From contig JAGCXJ010000243.1 of assembly GCA_017961385.1 (NCBI GenBank), positions 1 to 5,292 on the forward strand: a DNA stretch of 5,292 bases, written 5' to 3'. Positions within the stretch are counted from its first letter, which is position 1; every line of letters starts with the position of its first letter. A program made the position numbers and the translations under genes. This DNA comes from Lachnospiraceae bacterium (lineage in GTDB: Bacteria; Bacillota; Clostridia; Lachnospirales; Lachnospiraceae). Shown here piece by piece: positions 1 through 5,292 of the stretch. The notes below the pieces were generated by a model. The model ran no database searches. It saw only the letters and a program-made list of their open reading frames with translations, and had not been told where the DNA came from.

Positions 1-485
1 CCGCCAAATACCACTGCCAGCATGATTATGGATATATAGGGTCTCCATACTACAAGACACCCTACAAAAAGTATCATTGTGAGAAAGCTTAGGATCTGTT
101 CACCTTTAAGATAATCAAGGTATGAGATGTACATGCCAAAGCCCACACAGACCGTTGTATATATGCACATAATGCTCATCAGTCTGACATGGTTTATATC
201 TTTTCCCTTAAGATAAAGTATCGCCATGCATAGCATAACAGCACTGGCACCGAGCAATACTATATAGAGCCTCATGTGAGTTGCTATCCACTCGGGGCTT
301 CTTTGCTCTATATCAAACAGAATTATCCCTATAGTGCGAAGTGTCATCCATAGTTCTACAAAGATAACAAAGATACACATGCACACGATAGCCTTCATGT
401 TTGATGTGTCAATATAATCTCTTACATACGCACTGTGTTGCGACAGTCCGCACCACCTCTTAAGCTTTTCCTTCATGCTTTGCAC
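1..485 (-). CDS. Polytopic membrane protein, N-terminal part (possible sensor region of a diguanylate cyclase-like protein)
   Basis: The frame is open from its start to the left edge of the window, so the C-terminal part is missing (161 complete codons visible). A short, basic cytoplasmic N-terminus (MKEKLKRW after the first three residues) is followed by about five hydrophobic segments near residues 31-52, 72-92, 101-123, 130-146 and 150 onward, joined by short loops. I see no signal peptide and no enzymatic motif. The layout, a soluble stretch of about 25 residues with an S-N-M motif and then a multi-helix membrane block, reminds me of N-termini of Lachnospiraceae GGDEF proteins; this is inference, because any GGDEF domain would lie outside the window. 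The start chosen is GTG at 485-483, five bases after an AGAGG Shine-Dalgarno. An in-frame ATG at 476-474 is possible but lies 14 bases from that site. The gene follows the glucosidase stop by 8 bases and is probably the third gene of the operon. A transporter or other membrane protein remains possible. Confidence 0.6.
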   Translation of the reverse strand, partial: MQSMKEKLKRWCGLSQHSAYVRDYIDTSNMKAIVCMCIFVIFVELWMTLRTIGIILFDIEQRSPEWIATHMRLYIVLLGASAVMLCMAILYLKGKDINHVRLMSIMCIYTTVCVGFGMYISYLDYLKGEQILSFLTMILFVGCLVVWRPYISIIMLAVVFG

Positions 486-490
486 TTGTT

Positions 491-495
491 CCTCT
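491..495 (-). promoter_or_regulatory. Shine-Dalgarno of the downstream membrane-protein gene, overlapping the glucosidase stop
   Basis: On the minus strand AGAGG overlaps the TAG stop of the glucosidase (496-494). It lies 5 bases before GTG (485-483) and 14 bases before ATG (476-474), so its spacing favours the GTG start. The overlap with the upstream stop suggests that ribosomes finishing the glucosidase help initiate the next gene. Confidence 0.45.
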
Positions 496-3058
496 ATCTG
501 AGTTTCAGTATAAGGTTGATTATATTCCTGCAACAACACTGAAGATCGGCTTTTGTTATCCTAAAGCCGTCTTTTTCTTCACCACTTTTAACTGCTTCTA
601 TAATGTCGTCTATGTTTTTCTCACATCCGGGCATCTGTATATCATTTCCTGAATAAATACATCCTGTTGATGCCGATATGGGGTAATGAGCACCGAACTT
701 GCCTGTAAGACCGGGAACATCCTGAGATGTCAGCCAGTCTGTCATGACCATGCCTTCAAATCCCCATTCGTCTCTTAAAGCCTTTTGAGTCAAATCCCTG
801 CTGTTTGCAGTATGTATTCCATTTAAAAGGTTATAGCTAGTCATTAAAGATGCAGGTTTAGATTCTTTTACTGCTATCTCAAATCCCTTAAGATAGATCT
901 CTCTTAATGCACGCTCTTTTATATGGACATTTACAAAATATCTGTTGTCTTCCTGATTGTTTGCCGCAAAGTGCTTTACAGTCGTTCCTCTGCCTTTATT
1001 TTTCTGTACGCCCTTTGTCATGGCAGATGCCATCTTTCCGGCTAAAAACGGATCTTCCGAATAATACTCAAAGTTTCTGCCACATAACGGATTTCTGTGT
1101 ATGTTCATTGCAGGAGCAAGCCAAAGGACAACTCCAAACTGTTCCATCTCAGAACCGATCATCTGACCTACTTCTTCTACCATTTCCGTATTCCATGACT
1201 GTGCAAGAGCCCATCCTATCGGTATCGCAGTACAGTACTGGTAGTAGTCTATCGCATCACTTGGTGTATCTTTGGGCCAGGGCTTTATTATATCTCCAAA
1301 CACCGCTCCGCCTGGAAGGATATTTCCCTCTTTATCTGTCTTAAAATGCGGTTGAAGTCTAAGTCCGGCAGGCCCATCTGCCATTATCATGGTATCGACT
1401 TTTCTTGATTCTTTAAGTACTGATGATGTGTCTCCGGCAGCTCCCGGTACTGTAAATGCATCGGCAACCGTTATGCTTCCATCATTTCTGCGTAGCGTTC
1501 CGACACACATCCTAGCCATTTCTTCAACACTAAGCTGTGAGATAAGTTCGTCGAGAGTATACTTTCCGTTTCTTACATCATCAAGAGTTATGATCTCACC
1601 GGGATGGGTATCGATCAGCTCTTCATTCTTACTGCTGTACTTATGTGTGATCGTCTCAATACAGCCTGTATCGACTTCTATGATCTCGGCATAGCATTTG
1701 CCGTCTTCATCGTTGGGATCGAAAGCTTCCTTATGTCTGTTTGATTCTATCTCATCAAACTCATCATCCAAAGGACAGATATGTTCACAGACCTCAGTCA
1801 CTTTATCTTCTTTTATGCGAAGTATCGCTGCAGGTTTGGTACTTCTTGAATCTTCTCCGTATCTTATGATATGATCACCGGCCTCGATCATATACGATGC
1901 TGATGTTTCATAGTATGATGCAAGTGAAGCAAGATCAAATGAAGTACTTATATCCTGTTCCTGACCGGGTTTTAACTCATCAGACTTAACCCAGGCTTTA
2001 AGTTCCTGGTAAGGTGTTGACTGTTTCTTGCCCGGTGCGGATACATATACCTGAACTACGTCTTTTCCGGAGTACTTCTGACCGATGTTCTTTATTCTGA
2101 AAGTTATATCTATTTTATCACTAATTTGCACAATTTGCACTATATTGACAGAAAACTCAGTGTAGCTCAACCCATAACCGAAAGGATATGTGACTGTTTT
2201 TGCAAAGGTATCAAAATACCTGTAGCCGACATATATCCCGTCTTTATAGTAATCCTCATGCACGTTCCCGTTATTTAATCCAAACTCTGCACTCGACGGA
2301 TAGTCGCCATAATCCTCAGCCCATGTATCAGAAAGATGCCCGCAGGGAGTTGTGACTCCTGTAAGCATATCAACCAATACATCACCGCCCAGGTTACCCA
2401 GCTGACTCATTAAAACTATTGCGTCAACGCCAGGCATATCTTCAAGCTCCTTCATCTGAACTATTCCGCCCACATTTAAGACTACGATGAGCTTGCTGCC
2501 TGACTTGGCAAGTTTTTCTATTCCCGTCAGTTCGCTGTCACTTAAAAGATAGTCACCTTTTGCTGCTTTTCTGTCCAGCCCTTCTCCTGACGTTCTTGAT
2601 ATAACATATACTGCTTTTACATCACTTAGATCGCTGTCTTCAATTTCTGCAACATCCGGAATGATGTATGGTTCGTTAAAGGAAAGATATTCCTGAGGGA
2701 TACCTGTTTCCTTTGATCTTTCATCCAAAAACTTTTGATAATCGATCTTCGATCTCTTAAGTATCTCTTCGTTTCTGTCAAGCCAGTCTTTTGACGTTAC
2801 TTCAAAATCTGCGTTTTCAAAGCCCTGTTCAACAGTTATGCTATTTCTTGTATTAACGTCTCCCGAACCGGTTCCGCCCTTTACCGTATGTCTTGCACCT
2901 GAGCCAAAAAGAGCTATCTTACCGCCTTTAGCTATCGGAAGAACACCGTTATTCTTAAGCAGGACAATGCATTCTGAAGCCATTCTTCCTGCAAGCTTTG
3001 CATGCTTTATCTCTCTTTCAGTTACCTTATCAGAAGTTGATGCGTATATCTTACCCAT
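494..3058 (-). CDS. Glycoside hydrolase family 3 beta-glucosidase with permuted domain order
   Basis: The enzyme (854 aa) should release glucose, or a related sugar, from the non-reducing end of beta-glucosides by the GH3 retaining mechanism. The domains are in the reverse of the usual order. Residues about 18-300 are the GH3 C-terminal alpha/beta sandwich (family landmarks IVLLKNNGVLPI at 31-42 and PFGYGLSYT at 292-300). Residues about 302-413 are the fibronectin III-like domain, 415-500 an acidic linker, and 500-850 the TIM barrel normally found first. In the barrel I see DGPAGLR at 561-567, RNFEY at 661-665, KH at 695-696, and the MTDW motif with the likely nucleophile Asp774. The likely acid/base is Glu159 in GEGLDR. 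No signal peptide is present, so it is cytoplasmic and should act on imported oligosaccharides. This architecture matches the described bglA-type enzymes of Butyrivibrio fibrisolvens and Ruminococcus albus. The start ATG has GGAGG four bases upstream and lies 10 bases after the reductase stop. Exact substrate (glucoside, xyloside or mixed) cannot be read from sequence alone. Confidence 0.95.
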   Translation of the reverse strand: MGKIYASTSDKVTEREIKHAKLAGRMASECIVLLKNNGVLPIAKGGKIALFGSGARHTVKGGTGSGDVNTRNSITVEQGFENADFEVTSKDWLDRNEEILKRSKIDYQKFLDERSKETGIPQEYLSFNEPYIIPDVAEIEDSDLSDVKAVYVISRTSGEGLDRKAAKGDYLLSDSELTGIEKLAKSGSKLIVVLNVGGIVQMKELEDMPGVDAIVLMSQLGNLGGDVLVDMLTGVTTPCGHLSDTWAEDYGDYPSSAEFGLNNGNVHEDYYKDGIYVGYRYFDTFAKTVTYPFGYGLSYTEFSVNIVQIVQISDKIDITFRIKNIGQKYSGKDVVQVYVSAPGKKQSTPYQELKAWVKSDELKPGQEQDISTSFDLASLASYYETSASYMIEAGDHIIRYGEDSRSTKPAAILRIKEDKVTEVCEHICPLDDEFDEIESNRHKEAFDPNDEDGKCYAEIIEVDTGCIETITHKYSSKNEELIDTHPGEIITLDDVRNGKYTLDELISQLSVEEMARMCVGTLRRNDGSITVADAFTVPGAAGDTSSVLKESRKVDTMIMADGPAGLRLQPHFKTDKEGNILPGGAVFGDIIKPWPKDTPSDAIDYYQYCTAIPIGWALAQSWNTEMVEEVGQMIGSEMEQFGVVLWLAPAMNIHRNPLCGRNFEYYSEDPFLAGKMASAMTKGVQKNKGRGTTVKHFAANNQEDNRYFVNVHIKERALREIYLKGFEIAVKESKPASLMTSYNLLNGIHTANSRDLTQKALRDEWGFEGMVMTDWLTSQDVPGLTGKFGAHYPISASTGCIYSGNDIQMPGCEKNIDDIIEAVKSGEEKDGFRITKADLQCCCRNIINLILKLR
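541..576 (+). other. Terminator-like hairpin with T-run, antisense to the glucosidase 3' end
   Basis: On the plus strand the arms 542-553 and 563-573 pair over 11 positions with one bulged T (546). The loop is 9 bases (554-562), and the 3' arm runs into five T residues (572-576). This has the form of an intrinsic terminator for plus-strand transcription, but there is no plus-strand gene to its left. On the minus strand it lies inside codons of the glucosidase (about residues 828-839), and its trailing sequence is not T-rich, so it should not stop the operon. It could block antisense transcription, stabilise the mRNA locally, or be a chance effect of coding sequence. Confidence 0.35.
2123..2140. 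repeat. Perfect 9-bp tandem duplication in the glucosidase gene
   Basis: Two adjacent copies of aatttgcac occur. Being 9 bp, the duplication keeps the frame and encodes VQI-VQI (residues 307-312) at the start of the fibronectin III-like domain. It looks like a recent slippage event that lengthens an edge strand or loop by three residues, away from the catalytic residues. Confidence 0.7.
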
Positions 3059-3062
3059 TTAT

Positions 3063-3067
3063 CCTCC
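3063..3067 (-). promoter_or_regulatory. Shine-Dalgarno of the glucosidase gene
   Basis: GGAGG lies four bases before the ATG at 3058-3056, entirely within the 10-base gap after the reductase stop (TAA, 3071-3069). It fixes the glucosidase start and supports co-transcription with the reductase. Confidence 0.8.
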
Positions 3068-3068
3068 A

Positions 3069-4247
3069 TTATCTCTTAAAGAAGAATTTCCTTGCCAGTT
3101 CAAGTCCGACTTTATACGGTAGCGGTCTTAAAGCCTTGTCAGCCTCTTTGAGCTTTTCTCTTATCGCTATATGCTGAGGGCAGTGCATCTCGCACTTGCC
3201 ACACTCGATACACTGAGAAGGGAAAGCTTTCTCGCCTCTAAGCCCTACACTCTGTGAATATCCAAAGCGTCCGTTATGCTTATTCTCCATATACATCAGA
3301 TTATAAAAATAGAATGCTGCCGGTATATCTACACCTTTCGGACATGGCATACAGTATCTGCAGCCGGTACAGCCTACCTTCTCTTTTTCTTTTATGATCT
3401 TTTTTACTTCTTCTATGATCTTTCTGTCAGTATCGTCAAAGCACCCGGGATCTGTTTCTGAGGCGATCCTTACATTCTCATTAAGCATCTCCATTGAATT
3501 CATACCAGACAGGATACATGTTACACCGGGCTGATCCCATAGCCACTTTAGACCAAGCTCAGCAGGTGAATAATCCCTACCGTGATCCTTTATAGCCTGC
3601 TTTGCCTTATCAGGAAGGTTAACAAGCTTCCCTCCTCTTAAAGGTTCCATTATGATAACAGGGATACCTTTTTCATAAGCAGCTTCAAGTCCTTTTCTTC
3701 CGGCCTGGCTGGTCTCATCAAGATAGTTATACTGGATCTGGCAGAAATCCCAGTTATAGGCATTAAGAATCTTTATAAACTCGTCTGTATTTCCGTGATA
3801 CGAAAATCCGATATTCTTAACAGAACCGTCTTCCTTGTGCTTTGCTATCCAATCCTCTATTCCGAGTTTTTTGAGATTTTCCCATTCATCATATGCAGTG
3901 AACATATGCATGAGGTAGTAATCAACATAATCGGTCTTAAGTCTGTTTAACTCCTCTGCAAAAGTCTTGTCTACCTGTTCCTTGTTCCTCATGGTATACT
4001 GGGGAAGTTTTGTAGCAATATAGACCTTTTGTCTTGCATTATTCTTTTCAAGTATCGTACCGAGAGCCTCTTCGCTTCCGGGATAGATATATGCGGTATC
4101 AAAATAATTGATCCCCATATCTATGGCCGCCATTATCTCCTTCTCGGTCTTTTCCATATCGATCTTGCCGCCGTTTTTTGTAAAACGCATACAGCCATAT
4201 CCTAACTGGGATATGGCTGTGTTATATCTGTCATTTCTATATTTCAT
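3069..4247 (-). CDS. Aldo/keto reductase with C-terminal 4Fe-4S ferredoxin domain (COG1453-type)
   Basis: This predicted cytoplasmic NAD(P)H-dependent carbonyl oxidoreductase belongs to the aldo/keto reductase subgroup that carries a bacterial ferredoxin domain. Numbering from the ATG at 4247 (392 aa), the TIM-barrel part spans about 1-280. Its likely tetrad is Asp50 (in FDTAYIY), Tyr55, Lys80 (ATKLP) and His114 (LMH). The ferredoxin part has CxxCxxCxxCP at Cys293, 296, 299 and 302, and CxxCxxCxxxCP at Cys346, 349, 352 and 356, enough ligands for two 4Fe-4S clusters. Such clusters could pass electrons between nicotinamide and another carrier, but partner and substrate are unknown for this subgroup. 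Another in-frame ATG at 4253 lies only 2 bases from GGAGG, whereas the ATG at 4247 is 8 bases away and gives the family-typical MKYR start, so I choose 4247. It is the first gene after the promoter and precedes the glucosidase by 10 bases, which hints at a role in processing a glycoside-derived carbonyl. Confidence 0.92.
   Translation of the reverse strand: MKYRNDRYNTAISQLGYGCMRFTKNGGKIDMEKTEKEIMAAIDMGINYFDTAYIYPGSEEALGTILEKNNARQKVYIATKLPQYTMRNKEQVDKTFAEELNRLKTDYVDYYLMHMFTAYDEWENLKKLGIEDWIAKHKEDGSVKNIGFSYHGNTDEFIKILNAYNWDFCQIQYNYLDETSQAGRKGLEAAYEKGIPVIIMEPLRGGKLVNLPDKAKQAIKDHGRDYSPAELGLKWLWDQPGVTCILSGMNSMEMLNENVRIASETDPGCFDDTDRKIIEEVKKIIKEKEKVGCTGCRYCMPCPKGVDIPAAFYFYNLMYMENKHNGRFGYSQSVGLRGEKAFPSQCIECGKCEMHCPQHIAIREKLKEADKALRPLPYKVGLELARKFFFKR
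4191..4220 (-). other. Perfect 12-bp inverted repeat (hairpin) in the 5' coding region of the aldo/keto reductase
   Basis: ACAGCCATATCC (minus strand, 4220-4209) and GGATATGGCTGT (4202-4191) are perfect reverse complements separated by a 6-base loop (4208-4203). In the mRNA this forms a strong stem-loop starting 27 bases after the A of the start codon, over codons for about Thr10 to Cys19. No T-run follows, so it is not an intrinsic terminator. It could slow early elongation, protect the 5' end from decay, or bind a regulator. The encoded LGYGCMR is typical of the family, so part of the sequence is fixed by protein constraint. Confidence 0.75.
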
Positions 4248-4255
4248 AATCATTT

Positions 4256-4260
4256 CCTCC
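4256..4260 (-). promoter_or_regulatory. Shine-Dalgarno of the aldo/keto reductase
   Basis: GGAGG lies 8 bases before the ATG at 4247-4245 and only 2 bases before the in-frame ATG at 4253-4251. The spacing decides the start in favour of 4247. Confidence 0.8.
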
Positions 4261-4289
4261 GTGATAGATAACCATTAGGCTATAGAGGA

Positions 4290-4318
4290 ATTATAACAAA
4301 TAATATCATCTTATTGAA
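4290..4318 (-). promoter_or_regulatory. SigmaA-type promoter with extended -10, driving the reductase-glucosidase-membrane protein operon
   Basis: On the minus strand a consensus TATAAT (4295-4290) is preceded by TG and one base, giving the extended -10 TGTTATAAT. Seventeen bases upstream is TTCAAT (4318-4313), a weak -35 matching the TTGACA consensus at three of six positions. The extended -10 can compensate for the weak -35. Transcription should begin near 4283, leaving a leader of about 35 bases before the reductase ATG. The promoter lies just downstream of the ppdK terminator, which makes the three downstream genes an independent unit. Confidence 0.65.
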
Positions 4319-4330
4319 CTGTTTAGTTAG

Positions 4331-4363
4331 AAAAATCCCCGAGCATTTAATCTGCCCGAGGAT
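4331..4363 (-). terminator. Rho-independent terminator of ppdK
   Basis: On the minus strand a 10-bp stem (4363-4354 with 4344-4335, including two G-U pairs in RNA) closes a 9-base loop (4353-4345) and runs directly into TTTTT (4335-4331). It begins 14 bases after the ppdK stop codon. Strong GC pairing in the stem and the T-run make this a textbook intrinsic terminator that separates ppdK from the next operon. Confidence 0.9.
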
Positions 4364-4377
4364 CTATCTTAATAAAC

Positions 4378-5292
4378 TTAGTTTTTCTTATTTTCGTTAT
4401 AAGCTTTCTTTGCTTCTTCGATACCTGCTCTTAATCCTGCAAGGCCTGCCTTTGCAACTTCTGCTGATGTTTCAGCGAGATCTCTTGCAAGGTTCTGAGC
4501 CTTCTCAGCACACTCTTTGAGCTTTTCCTTTGTATCATCATCAACGAAAGTCTTCTTTTCGCTCTTATCAGACTTCTCAGCCTTTTCAGCTATTGCTGCC
4601 TGAGCAGCTGCAAGTCTTGCGATCGGTACTCTGAAAGGTGAGCATGATACATAATCAAGTCCGATCTGGTGGCAGAACTCAACTGATGCTGGATCTCCGC
4701 CGTGCTCTCCACAGATACCTACGTGAAGCTTAGGATTAACAGGCTTTCCAAGATCGAGTGCCATCTTCATGAGCTTGCCGACACCGTTTCTGTCGAGCTT
4801 TGCAAAAGGATCGTTCTCGAAGATCTTTGCTTCGTAATATGCCTGAAGGAACTTGCCTGCATCGTCTCTTGAGAATCCGAATGTCATCTGTGTAAGATCG
4901 TTTGTACCGAAGCAGAAGAAATCAGCTTCTTCAGCAATCTCGTCAGCAAGAAGTGCTGCTCTGGGGATCTCTATCATTGTTCCTACTTCGTAGTCTATCT
5001 TAGTATCGCTTGCTTCGATCTCTGCGTTAGCTGTATCTACAACGAACTTCTTGATCATAACGAGCTCTTTCTTTTCACAGATGAGCGGGATCATGATCTC
5101 AGGCTTAACTGTCCAGTCAGGATGCTTCTTCTGTACATTGATAGCTGCTCTTATTACAGCCTTTGTCTGCATAACAGCTATTTCAGGATATGTAACATCA
5201 AGTCTTGAACCTCTGTGACCCATCATAGGGTTGAACTCATGAAGTGAAGCGATGAGAGTCTTTATATCCTCTACACTCTTGCCCTGAGCATC
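4378..5292 (-). CDS. ppdK: Pyruvate, phosphate dikinase, C-terminal part
   Basis: The enzyme catalyses PEP + AMP + PPi = pyruvate + ATP + Pi in the cytoplasm. In anaerobes it can run glycolytically, saving ATP through PPi, or gluconeogenically. Only the last 304 residues are in the window; the ATP-grasp and phosphohistidine domains lie beyond the right edge. The visible PEP/pyruvate-binding barrel is clear: NPMMGHRGSRL with the phosphate-contacting arginines (residues 21-31 of the visible part), GTMIEIPRA with the metal ligand Glu108, FGTNDLTQ with Asp132, and GICGEHGG with the catalytic Cys194. The barrel ends at IARLAAAQAAI (residues 224-234), where the classic enzyme stops. About 70 more residues follow, rich in Ala, Lys and Glu, beginning AEKAEKSDKSEKK and continuing as probable amphipathic helix. 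There is no Met in this tail, so it is a true extension and not a separate gene. A position commonly Cys in GHRGCRL is Ser here. The gene ends in TAA and is followed by a strong terminator. Confidence 0.97.
   Translation of the reverse strand, partial: DAQGKSVEDIKTLIASLHEFNPMMGHRGSRLDVTYPEIAVMQTKAVIRAAINVQKKHPDWTVKPEIMIPLICEKKELVMIKKFVVDTANAEIEASDTKIDYEVGTMIEIPRAALLADEIAEEADFFCFGTNDLTQMTFGFSRDDAGKFLQAYYEAKIFENDPFAKLDRNGVGKLMKMALDLGKPVNPKLHVGICGEHGGDPASVEFCHQIGLDYVSCSPFRVPIARLAAAQAAIAEKAEKSDKSEKKTFVDDDTKEKLKECAEKAQNLARDLAETSAEVAKAGLAGLRAGIEEAKKAYNENKKN

Noticed and set aside
907..1344. Plus-strand open frame of 145 codons
   Set aside because: It lies wholly inside the glucosidase gene on the opposite strand. 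Its product is rich in Leu, Ser and Gln without any recognisable motif, as expected for an antisense shadow.
1389..1694. Plus-strand open frame of 101 codons
   Set aside because: Antisense to the glucosidase barrel and linker, with a Ser-rich product typical of a shadow frame and no good ribosome binding site.
1869..1893. 8-bp inverted repeat ATATGATC/GATCATAT with a 9-base loop inside the glucosidase
   Set aside because: It is AT-rich and short, and a repeat of this size is expected about once in 5 kb by chance. No T-run or gene boundary is nearby.
2838..3122. Plus-strand open frame of 94 codons spanning the reductase-glucosidase junction
   Set aside because: It covers the real glucosidase start and its ribosome binding site on the other strand. 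No motif is visible.
3276..3461. Plus-strand open frame of 61 codons with a Phe/Tyr-rich stretch
   Set aside because: The hydrophobic run is the reverse complement of Lys/Glu codons in the reductase, not a real membrane segment.
4245..4253. Longer reductase start (ATG at 4253, MIMKYR)
   Set aside because: It is only 2 bases from GGAGG, while the ATG at 4247 is 8 bases away and gives the family-typical N-terminus.
4314..4520. Plus-strand open frame of 68 codons
   Set aside because: It runs through the ppdK terminator and into the ppdK tail in antisense. Its Leu-rich product comes from Lys/Glu/Ala codons read backwards.
1..5292. Mobile element, CRISPR array, tRNA/rRNA, defence or toxin system
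   Set aside because: I saw no transposase, integrase, terminal inverted repeats, spaced direct repeats, tRNA-like cloverleaf or toxin-antitoxin-like small gene. The window is explained by four metabolic or membrane genes.

Overview
The window looks like a chromosomal fragment from a low-to-moderate-GC, anaerobic, plant-fibre-associated Firmicute, most likely a Lachnospiraceae member of the Butyrivibrio/Pseudobutyrivibrio type. This is inferred from three things: a GH3 beta-glucosidase with swapped domain order (known from Butyrivibrio fibrisolvens and Ruminococcus albus), a clostridial-type pyruvate phosphate dikinase, and an aldo/keto reductase carrying a ferredoxin domain. No rRNA or other taxonomic marker is present, so the placement is provisional.

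All four genes lie on the minus strand, so transcription runs from high to low coordinates. At the right edge (4378-5292) is the 3' part of ppdK (pyruvate phosphate dikinase), with its PEP-binding core intact and a charged, helical C-terminal tail of about 70 residues. A convincing intrinsic terminator (4331-4363) closes that transcript. A sigma70/sigmaA-type promoter with an extended -10 (4290-4318) then starts what looks like a three-gene operon: an aldo/keto reductase with two 4Fe-4S motifs (3069-4247), the permuted GH3 beta-glucosidase (494-3058), and a polytopic membrane protein that runs off the left edge (1-485). The gaps between these three genes are only about 10 and 8 bases, and each ribosome binding site touches or nearly touches the preceding stop codon, which suggests translational coupling.

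Functionally, the operon would pair cytoplasmic hydrolysis of imported beta-glucosides with an NAD(P)H and/or ferredoxin-linked carbonyl reduction. The membrane protein may be the sensor part of a signalling protein; the N-terminus of a diguanylate cyclase is a guess. ppdK is a separate unit in PEP/pyruvate metabolism, the endpoint of the sugar catabolism that the glucosidase feeds.

I found no mobile element, CRISPR array, tRNA or rRNA. The window looks mostly like ordinary core and carbohydrate metabolism. The features most worth a second look are the ppdK tail, a perfect 12-bp hairpin just inside the reductase reading frame, and a terminator-like hairpin in the 3' end of the glucosidase gene.
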